From Gammaproteobacteria bacterium (GTDB lineage Bacteria > Pseudomonadota > Gammaproteobacteria > DRLM01): a stretch of DNA of 7,563 nt. Shown here in pieces: positions 1-6,781 of this stretch. Position numbers and translations under genes: made by a program. The notes beneath the pieces were generated by a model, which saw only the letters and a program-made list of their open reading frames with translations, did no database searches and was not told the origin of the DNA. The stretch's first letter is position 1, and every line of letters begins with the position of its first letter. Where the stretch lies: positions 1 to 7,563 of the forward strand of contig WFXX01000014.1 in NCBI GenBank assembly GCA_015490395.1, given 5' to 3'.

Positions 1-11
1 GCCCCCGACCC

Positions 12-1874
<1,863 letters not shown>

Positions 1875-1898
1875 GGCTGCCTCCGTGGCTAGCGGTGT

Positions 1899-1920
1899 CC
1901 GGCCGGCGGCGCGGGGCCGG
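1899..1920. repeat. GC-rich stem-loop just upstream of thiC
   Basis: CCGGCC (1899-1904) and GGCCGG (1915-1920) are perfect inverted repeats around a 10-base GC-rich loop. In the thiC mRNA this hairpin would lie about 15 bases upstream of the GGAGG ribosome-binding site. It could influence leader folding, but six-base GC stems are common in GC-rich DNA, so function is unproven. Confidence 0.3.
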
Positions 1921-1930
1921 GCGTGCGGCG

Positions 1931-1967
1931 GGGACTAGGGGACATGTCCCTCGACGTAGGCAGGGAC
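1931..1967. repeat. Cluster of GGGAC/GTCCC inverted repeats in the thiC leader
   Basis: Seen directly: GGGAC occurs at 1931-1935, 1939-1943 and 1963-1967, and GTCCC at 1946-1950. The segment 1939-1950 is a perfect 12-bp palindrome (GGGACATGTCCC). GTCCCT (1946-1951) and AGGGAC (1962-1967) form a 6-bp stem with a 10-base loop. GGGAC at 1931-1935 can pair with GTCCC at 1946-1950, also with a 10-base loop. In the thiC transcript these pairings would exclude one another. Whether this is a regulatory leader, a protein-binding palindrome or a dispersed intergenic repeat cannot be decided from one copy. Confidence 0.45.
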
Positions 1968-1982
1968 GCCTCAGGCTGCCAA

Positions 1983-2009
1983 GCTATAGCAAGGAGCCAA
2001 GTTTTGCAA
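1983..2009 (-). promoter_or_regulatory. Candidate thiC promoter
   Basis: On the minus strand, TTGCAA (2009-2004) resembles a sigma-70 -35 element and TATAGC (1988-1983) a -10 element, with a 15-base spacer that is shorter than ideal. This is the most AT-rich spot in the thiC/methyltransferase intergenic region. It would give a leader of roughly 100 bases containing the inverted repeats at 1931-1967. Weak evidence based on motif match alone. Confidence 0.3.
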
Positions 2010-2019
2010 TGCCGCTCCC

Positions 2020-2048
2020 TTGCCCGCCGAGGCTTCGCCCCGTAACCT
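2020..2048 (+). promoter_or_regulatory. Candidate promoter for the methyltransferase gene
   Basis: TTGCCC (2020-2025) and TAACCT (2043-2048) have the correct 17-base spacing for a sigma-70 promoter. They lie about 40 bases upstream of the chosen start at 2089. Both hexamers are imperfect matches to consensus. The site overlaps the N-terminal extension of the longer open frame beginning at 2020, which argues against that longer start. Confidence 0.25.
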
Positions 2049-2075
2049 AGCCGTGGCGGTGGCAGGCCGCGAGGG

Positions 2076-2082
2076 AGGAGGT
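2076..2082 (+). promoter_or_regulatory. Ribosome-binding site that fixes the methyltransferase start
   Basis: AGGAGGT is a complete anti-16S match, placed six bases before ATG at 2089. The in-frame GTG at 2086 would be only three bases away, and the in-frame upstream start at 2020 has no comparable site. The start at 2089 is therefore preferred. Confidence 0.8.
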
Positions 2083-2088
2083 GCCGTG

Positions 2089-2742
2089 ATGGACCTGGCC
2101 TTGGCCCGCTTCAATATGGTGGAGCAGCAGATCCGGCCCTGGGAGGTGCTGGACGAGCGGGTGCTGGCGTTGCTGGAGGCCAGCCCCCGGGAGGCCTTCG
2201 TGCCCGAGGGCTGGCGTCCCTTGGCCTACGCCGACCTGAGCATCCCCCTGGGCCATGGGGAGGCCATGATGCCCCCGAAGCTGGAGGCCCGGCTCCTGCA
2301 GGCGGTGCGGGTGCAGCCGGGGGACCGGGTGCTGGAGATCGGCACCGGCAGCGGCTATCTCACCTATCTCCTGGCGCGCCTGGGTGGGCAGGTCTTCAGC
2401 GTGGACATCCACGAGGACTTCGTGGAGCGGGCCCGGGCCAGCCTGAGGGCCCAGGGGGTCGAGGACGTGAGCCTGGAGGTGGGCGACGCCTCCCGGGGCT
2501 GGGATGCCCACGGGCCCTACGACGTCATCGCCGTCACCGGCTCGGTGCCCATGCTCACCGGGGATTTCGAGCGCAGCTTGGCGGTGGGAGGCCGGCTCTT
2601 CGTGGTGGTGGGCGAACCCCCGGTGATGGAGGCCTTGCTCGTCACCCGCACCGCACAGGATGGCTACGTGCGCGAGTCCCTCTTCGAGACCGAGCTTCGC
2701 CCGCTGGTGAACGCGCCTCGCCCGCAGCGCTTCACCTTCTGA
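2089..2742 (+). CDS. PCMT-family SAM-dependent methyltransferase (protein-L-isoaspartate methyltransferase-like)
   Basis: This 217-residue cytosolic protein belongs to the protein-L-isoaspartate O-methyltransferase family, whose classical members use SAM to repair isoaspartyl residues in damaged proteins. Family features are PREAFVP (33-39), AYAD (47-50), IPLGHG (52-57), the SAM-binding VLEIGTGSGY (81-90), the acidic ribose-binding position in SVD (Asp106), and PYDVIAVTGSVP (143-154). Two hallmark motifs deviate. The substrate-site TIS(Q/A)P block is replaced by AMMPP (59-63), so the conserved Ser is absent. The GDG block of motif II reads GDA (132-134). The usual pcm symbol is therefore withheld: the fold and SAM binding are secure but isoaspartyl repair activity is doubtful. 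The gene lies 151 bp upstream of tolC on the same strand. I recall PCMT-like genes next to tolC in other gammaproteobacteria; this was not verified here. The ATG start is set by the strong ribosome-binding site at 2076-2082. Confidence 0.9.
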   Translation: MDLALARFNMVEQQIRPWEVLDERVLALLEASPREAFVPEGWRPLAYADLSIPLGHGEAMMPPKLEARLLQAVRVQPGDRVLEIGTGSGYLTYLLARLGGQVFSVDIHEDFVERARASLRAQGVEDVSLEVGDASRGWDAHGPYDVIAVTGSVPMLTGDFERSLAVGGRLFVVVGEPPVMEALLVTRTAQDGYVRESLFETELRPLVNAPRPQRFTF

Positions 2743-2761
2743 GCGGCCCAGCGGGAGGGGC

Positions 2762-2779
2762 CGGGTCCATGGGAACCCG
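2762..2779 (+). repeat. Stem-loop after the methyltransferase gene, possible weak terminator
   Basis: CGGGTCC (2762-2768) pairs with GGA plus CCCG (2772-2779), leaving an ATG loop and one bulged A at 2775. It lies 20 bases after the stop codon. No T-tract follows, so it does not meet the usual intrinsic terminator pattern. It may protect the 3' end or be incidental. Confidence 0.3.
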
Positions 2780-2805
2780 TCTGCCCGCGGCCACATCTGC
2801 GAGGC

Positions 2806-2840
2806 TTCTTCCATCTATTATGATTAGCATATTCTAATAT
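2806..2840 (+). promoter_or_regulatory. AT-rich tolC promoter region with near-palindromic operator
   Basis: This AT-rich island stands out from the GC-rich surroundings. At its centre, 2823-2838 reads ATTAGCATATTCTAAT, which equals its reverse complement at 14 of 16 positions (ATTAG and CTAAT arms around ATAT). Candidate sigma-70 elements are TTCTTC (2806-2811) and TATTCT (2830-2835) with an 18-base spacer, so the palindrome would cover the -10. Form and position fit an operator for a dimeric winged-helix repressor of the ArsR/SmtB or MarR type. The regulator is not in this window and its identity is inference. Confidence 0.5.
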
Positions 2841-2878
2841 TATTGATGGATTTGAGTGCCCGTGCCCCCAGCGGCCTG

Positions 2879-2884
2879 AAGGAG
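2879..2884 (+). promoter_or_regulatory. Ribosome-binding site that fixes the tolC start
   Basis: AAGGAG lies nine bases upstream of ATG at 2894. That start places a clean signal peptide at the N-terminus. In-frame starts at 2843 (TTG) and 2846 (ATG) would add 16-17 hydrophilic residues and fall at the end of the AT-rich promoter island. Confidence 0.75.
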
Positions 2885-2893
2885 AGCCATGCC

Positions 2894-4237
2894 ATGACCC
2901 ACCTAGCCATCCGCCGCCTGCTGCTCGCCTTGGCCCTGGCGGCCACGCCAGCGATCGCCGCAGCCCAAGGGCTGCTGGAGGCCTACCGGGAAGCCCAGGC
3001 CTCCGACCCCGTCCTCCTGGGCGCCCGCCAAGCCCTCCTGGCAGCCCGCGAGGCCCGACCCCAGGCCCGGGCGGCCCTGCTGCCGCGCTTGGATCTGCAG
3101 GGGAGCGTGGAGCGGCTCCAGGACGTCTACGACGGCTCGCCCGAGTTCATCCGCACCCACCAGACCTACACCCTCCGCCTGGTGCAGCCCCTGTACCTGC
3201 GCGAGGCCTGGAAGGCCCTGGCCCGGGCGGACGCCGTGGTGGCTCAGGCCGAGGCCCGTTACGCCGCTGCCCAGCAGACCCTTATCGTGCGTCTGGCCGA
3301 GGCATATCTGGGCGTGCTACGGGCCCGGGCCAACCTGGCCTTCGTGGAGGCGGACCTCCAGGCCACCGAGCGGCAGCTGGAGCAAGCCCGCCAGCGCTTC
3401 AAAGTCGGGATGACCGCCGTGACCGACGTGGAGGAGGCCCAGGCTGCCCGCGACCGGGCGGAGGCCGAGCGGGTGCTGGCGGAGAACGCCCTGGCCTCGG
3501 CTCGGGAGGCTCTGCAGGAGCTCACCGGCCGCCCGCCGGGGACCCTGGAGGAGCTGCGCGAGGACCTGCCGCTGCGACGGCCCGAGCCGGCGGACGTCGA
3601 GCGCTGGGTGCGCACCGCGCTGGCCCAGAACTTCCAGATCCTGGCCCAGGAGCAGGCCCTGCGCGCGGCCCAGGCGGAGGTGGAGCGCCGCCGCAGCGGG
3701 CACTTCCCGGTGCTCAGCCTGGTGGCCACGGACACCTACTTGGACCGCAAGTTCAACTTCGGCTCGGGGGCTGTGTTCCCCCTGCGGGGTCAGAACCGTA
3801 GCCTGGCCCTGCAGCTTCAGCTGCCCCTCTATGCCGGGGGAGGCGTGAGTGCTTCCGTCCAGGAGGCCCTCCATCTGAAGGAGCAGGCCGAGCACGAGCT
3901 GGAACGGGTGCGCCGGGAGGTGGCCCGGCGCACCCGGGACGCCTATCGGGGCCTGGAGGCCTCCCTGCGCAGGGTGGAGGCCCTGGAGCAGGCCCTGCGC
4001 TCGGCCCGCACCGCCCTGGAGGCCACCCAGGCCGGCTTCGAGGTGGGCACGCGCACCACGGTGGACGTGCTCCAGGCCCAGCGCAACCTCTTCCGGGCCC
4101 GTCGGGACCTGGCCCAGGCCCGCTACGACTACGTGATCAACCTGCTGCGCCTGGAGCAGGCGGCGGGCTCCCTGGACGAGGAGGGCCTGCGGCGCGTGGC
4201 CCGCTGGTTCGCCCCGCGCGATCCGGGGAAGCGATGA
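2894..4237 (+). CDS. tolC: TolC-family outer membrane channel protein
   Basis: TolC proteins are trimeric outer-membrane beta-barrels with long periplasmic alpha-helical tunnels. They form the exit duct for type I secretion and tripartite efflux systems. The 447-residue product has a classical signal peptide: Arg7-Arg8, a hydrophobic Leu/Ala core (9-18), and likely cleavage after the Ala-rich stretch near residues 23-24. Two homologous halves are visible. Each contains long amphipathic helices and the family hallmark: RFKVGMTAVTDVEEAQ (168-183) in the first half and GFEVGTRTTVDVLQAQ (381-396) in the second. Beta-strand-like segments at about 88-100 and 302-313 (ending QLPLYAGG) correspond to barrel strands. 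No inner-membrane or adaptor partner is encoded alongside, so the channel probably serves systems encoded elsewhere. It ends exactly where gyrB ends on the opposite strand. Family assignment is secure; equivalence to E. coli TolC over other outer membrane factors is likely but not proven. Confidence 0.93.
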   Translation: MTHLAIRRLLLALALAATPAIAAAQGLLEAYREAQASDPVLLGARQALLAAREARPQARAALLPRLDLQGSVERLQDVYDGSPEFIRTHQTYTLRLVQPLYLREAWKALARADAVVAQAEARYAAAQQTLIVRLAEAYLGVLRARANLAFVEADLQATERQLEQARQRFKVGMTAVTDVEEAQAARDRAEAERVLAENALASAREALQELTGRPPGTLEELREDLPLRRPEPADVERWVRTALAQNFQILAQEQALRAAQAEVERRRSGHFPVLSLVATDTYLDRKFNFGSGAVFPLRGQNRSLALQLQLPLYAGGGVSASVQEALHLKEQAEHELERVRREVARRTRDAYRGLEASLRRVEALEQALRSARTALEATQAGFEVGTRTTVDVLQAQRNLFRARRDLAQARYDYVINLLRLEQAAGSLDEEGLRRVARWFAPRDPGKR

Positions 4238-4247
4238 TCACACATCG
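4232..4247. repeat. Abutting convergent stop codons within a short inverted repeat
   Basis: The tolC TGA (4235-4237) and the complement of the gyrB TGA (4238-4240) together form the palindrome TGATCA, so there is no intergenic DNA. CGATG (4232-4236) and CATCG (4243-4247) form a 5-bp stem around them with a 6-base loop. There is no flanking T-tract on either strand, so it is not a convincing bidirectional terminator. Confidence 0.4.
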
Positions 4248-6664
4248 AGGTGCACCACGCTGAGGGCGTGGCGCTCGATGAACTCCCGGCGCGGCTCCAC
4301 CTGATCCCCCATGAGGGTGGTGAAGATCTCGTCCGCGGCCACCGCGTCCTCGATGCGCACCTGGAGCAGCCGCCGGGTCTCGGCGTTCATGGTGGTCTCC
4401 CAGAGCTGCTCGGGGTTCATCTCCCCCAGCCCCTTGTAGCGCTGGATGTGCTGGCCCCGCCGGGCCTCCTCCAGCAGCCACTCGCAGGCCTCAGGGAAGG
4501 TGGCCACCTCCCGGGAGCGCTCCCCCCGGCGGACCACCGCCCCCTCCTGCACCAGGCCGTCCAGGCGGCGGCCCAGGTCCGCCAGCAGGCGCAGCTCCCG
4601 GGACCGGAAGAGCTCCGGGCCCAGCTCGCGGCGCTCCTCCACCCCGTGGGCCCACTCCGTGAGGCGGAAGGCCGGACCCGGCCCGGGCAGCGGCTCCACC
4701 CGGTAGCGGAAACCCGGGGGGGCGGCCTCCTCCGCCCGCCCGGCCACCGCCTCCAGCCAGCGCCCCACCGCGGCGGCCTCCTCCAGGTCCCGGGGCGGGG
4801 CCCGATCCAGCATGCCCCGCAGGAAGGGCTCCGGATACTGGCGGGCCATCCGCCGGATGACCTGTCCGGCGGCCAGGTAGCGCCGGGCCAGGTCCTCCAG
4901 GGCCTCGCCTCGCAGGGGCGGGGCCCCCTCGGCCACCACCAGCTGGGCCCCGTCCAGGGCCTGCTCCAGGAGATAGGCCTCCAGCTCCTGGTCGTCCTTG
5001 AGGTAGCGCTCCTGCTTGCCCTTCTTCACCCGGTAGAGGGGCGGCTGGGCGATGTAGAGGTGCCCCCGCTCGATGAGCTCGGGCATCTGCCGGTAGAAGA
5101 AGGTAAGCAGCAGGGTGCGGATGTGGGAGCCGTCCACGTCCGCGTCGGTCATGATGATGATACGGTGGTAGCGCAGCTTGTCCGGGTCGTAGTCCTCCCG
5201 GCCGATGCCGCAGCCCAGGGCAGTGATCAGGGTGGCGATCTCCGCCGAGGAGAGCATCTTGTCGAAGCGGGCCTTCTCCACGTTCAGGATCTTGCCCTTG
5301 AGGGGGAGGATAGCCTGGTAGCGGCGGTCCCGGCCCTGCTTGGCCGAGCCCCCGGCGGAGTCCCCCTCCACCAGGAACAGCTCCGACAGTCCCGGGTCCC
5401 GCTCCTGGCAGTCCGCCAGCTTCCCCGGGAGCCCCCCGCCGTCCAGAAACCCTTTGCGCCGGGTCATCTCCCGGGCCCGGCGGGCCGCCTCCCGGGCCCG
5501 GGCCGCCTCGATGATGCGGGAGGTGATGGCCCGGGCGTCCTGGGGATGCTCCTGGAGGAAGTCCCACAGGTGCCTGGCCACCAGGGCCTCCACCGCTGGC
5601 TTGACCTCCGAGGAGACCAGCTTGTCCTTGGTCTGGGAGGAGAACTTGGGGTCGGGCACCTTCACCGAGAGCACCGCCGTCAGGCCCTCCCGGCAGTCCT
5701 CGCCGCTGACGGTCACCTTGGCGCGCCTGGCCAGCCCCTCCTGCTCGATGTAGCGGTTGAGGGTGCGGGTGAGGGCCGCCCGGAAGCCGGCCAGATGGGT
5801 GCCCCCGTCCTTCTGAGGGATGTTGTTGGTGAAGCAGAAGATGTTCTCCTGGTAGGAGTCGTTCCACTGCATGGCCACGTCCACCAGGATGTCCCCCTCC
5901 CGGTCGCTGAAGGCGCAGACGTGACGGTGGATAGGGGTCTTGTTCCGGTTCAGGTGCTCCACGAAGGCCTGGATGCCCCCCTCGTAGCGGAACAGATCCT
6001 CCTTGCCGCTGCGCTCGTCCCGCAGCAGGATGCGCACCCCGGGATTCAGGAAGGATAGCTCCCGCAGGCGCTTGGCCAGGATGTCGTAGTGGAAGGTGGT
6101 GTCGGAGAAGATCCGCGGGCTGGGCCGGAAGCGGATCTCGGTGCCCCGCTCCGCGGTCTCCCCTACCACCGCGAGGGGGGCCTCCGGCTCGCCCAGGTGG
6201 TAGACCTGCCGGTACACCTTCCCGTCCCGGCGGATGGTGAGCACCAGCTCTTCGGAGAGGGCGTTCACCACCGAGACCCCCACCCCGTGCAGGCCGCCCG
6301 AGACCTTGTAGGAGCTGCTGTCGAACTTCCCCCCCGCGTGGAGCACGGTCATGATGACCTCGGCGGCTGAGCGCCCCTCCTCCGGGTGGATGTCCACCGG
6401 GATCCCGCGCCCGTTGTCCTTGACGGTGACCCCGCCGTCCTCGTGCAGGACCACCTCGATGCGGTCGCAGTAGCCAGCCAGGGCCTCGTCGATGGCGTTG
6501 TCCACCACCTCGAAGACCATGTGGTGGAGGCCGGTGCCGTCATCGGTGTCCCCGATGTACATCCCGGGGCGCTTGCGGACGGCGTCCAGGCCGCGCAGCA
6601 CCTTGATGTGGGAGGAGTCGTAGGCTTCGGGGCGGGACCGGCTGCCAGGGGCTCGGGCGCTCAT
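4238..6664 (-). CDS. gyrB: DNA gyrase subunit B
   Basis: GyrB is the ATPase subunit of the A2B2 gyrase that introduces negative supercoils. At 808 residues it matches the long E. coli-type form (804 in E. coli). The GHKL ATPase domain shows the catalytic Glu52 and Mg-binding Asn56 in EVVDNAIDEALAG (52-64), Asp83 in DNGRGIP (83-89) and GGLHGVGVSVV (123-133). Arg146 corresponds to E. coli Arg136 (coumarin contact). The transducer QTK loop is at 344-346. The TOPRIM domain has EGDSAGG (433-439), LPLKGK (453-458) and DADVDG (507-512); the positions equivalent to the quinolone-linked Asp426 and Lys447 are unchanged. A proteobacterial insert spans about 570-735, followed by IQRYKGLGEMNPEQLWETTM (740-759). 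Start 6664 is chosen because GAGGA lies seven bases upstream and an extended -10 promoter lies at 6698-6690. Longer frames starting at 6718 or 6691 would begin upstream of, or inside, that promoter. recF precedes it by 117 bp. Confidence 0.98.
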   Translation of the reverse strand: MSARAPGSRSRPEAYDSSHIKVLRGLDAVRKRPGMYIGDTDDGTGLHHMVFEVVDNAIDEALAGYCDRIEVVLHEDGGVTVKDNGRGIPVDIHPEEGRSAAEVIMTVLHAGGKFDSSSYKVSGGLHGVGVSVVNALSEELVLTIRRDGKVYRQVYHLGEPEAPLAVVGETAERGTEIRFRPSPRIFSDTTFHYDILAKRLRELSFLNPGVRILLRDERSGKEDLFRYEGGIQAFVEHLNRNKTPIHRHVCAFSDREGDILVDVAMQWNDSYQENIFCFTNNIPQKDGGTHLAGFRAALTRTLNRYIEQEGLARRAKVTVSGEDCREGLTAVLSVKVPDPKFSSQTKDKLVSSEVKPAVEALVARHLWDFLQEHPQDARAITSRIIEAARAREAARRAREMTRRKGFLDGGGLPGKLADCQERDPGLSELFLVEGDSAGGSAKQGRDRRYQAILPLKGKILNVEKARFDKMLSSAEIATLITALGCGIGREDYDPDKLRYHRIIIMTDADVDGSHIRTLLLTFFYRQMPELIERGHLYIAQPPLYRVKKGKQERYLKDDQELEAYLLEQALDGAQLVVAEGAPPLRGEALEDLARRYLAAGQVIRRMARQYPEPFLRGMLDRAPPRDLEEAAAVGRWLEAVAGRAEEAAPPGFRYRVEPLPGPGPAFRLTEWAHGVEERRELGPELFRSRELRLLADLGRRLDGLVQEGAVVRRGERSREVATFPEACEWLLEEARRGQHIQRYKGLGEMNPEQLWETTMNAETRRLLQVRIEDAVAADEIFTTLMGDQVEPRREFIERHALSVVHLDV

Positions 6665-6671
6665 CTCGGCT

Positions 6672-6676
6672 TCCTC
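6672..6676 (-). promoter_or_regulatory. Ribosome-binding site that fixes the gyrB start
   Basis: GAGGA on the minus strand lies seven bases before ATG at 6664. The resulting N-terminus gives the SSHIKVLRGLDAVRKRPGMY block at residues 17-36, at close to the E. coli position. This supports 6664 over the two upstream in-frame starts. Confidence 0.7.
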
Positions 6677-6689
6677 GAAGGGACGGCGC

Positions 6690-6718
6690 ATTGTAGCACG
6701 GGGAGCCCACCTTCGCAT
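6690..6718 (-). promoter_or_regulatory. Candidate gyrB promoter with extended -10
   Basis: On the minus strand 6698-6690 reads TGCTACAAT, an extended -10 (TGn plus TACAAT, five of six matches to TATAAT). The -35 position 17 bases upstream (6718-6713, ATGCGA) is weak, as is usual for extended -10 promoters. Predicted initiation about seven bases downstream leaves a short leader of roughly 20 bases containing the GAGGA site. gyrB can thus be transcribed independently of recF. Confidence 0.55.
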
Positions 6719-6781
6719 CGCTAAGCTGCGGTGGCGACAAGGGAAACCGGCGCCGCTGCGGCATAGGTCGCGTGGGGCCGG

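Noticed and set aside
1959..1980. GGCAG/CTGCC inverted repeat with TGAGG as a degenerate THI-box
   Set aside because: The stem is only five bases, and neither the CTGAGA core nor the second conserved arm of the TPP riboswitch is present.
2020..2088. N-terminal extension of the methyltransferase from the earlier in-frame start
   Set aside because: No ribosome-binding site, contains a plausible promoter, and the extension has no family similarity; the start at 2089 has an ideal site.
2047..2814. Minus-strand frame opposite the methyltransferase gene
   Set aside because: His/Gly/Leu-rich shadow translation; the plus-strand frame has clear PCMT motifs.
2843..2893. N-terminal extension of TolC from TTG 2843 or ATG 2846
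   Set aside because: It would bury the signal peptide behind 16-17 hydrophilic residues and starts at the edge of the promoter island.
4491..5867. 458-codon minus-strand frame overlapping gyrB in another phase
   Set aside because: Extremely Gly/Pro-rich translation typical of an out-of-phase reading of GC-rich coding sequence.
5926..5934. GGTGGATAG as a DnaA box
   Set aside because: Only seven of nine positions match TGTGGATAA, it lies alone inside gyrB, and there is no AT-rich unwinding element nearby, so no origin is claimed in the window.
4250..6058. 602-codon plus-strand open frame opposite gyrB
   Set aside because: Antisense shadow of gyrB with a biased Leu/Gly/His composition and no recognisable motif.
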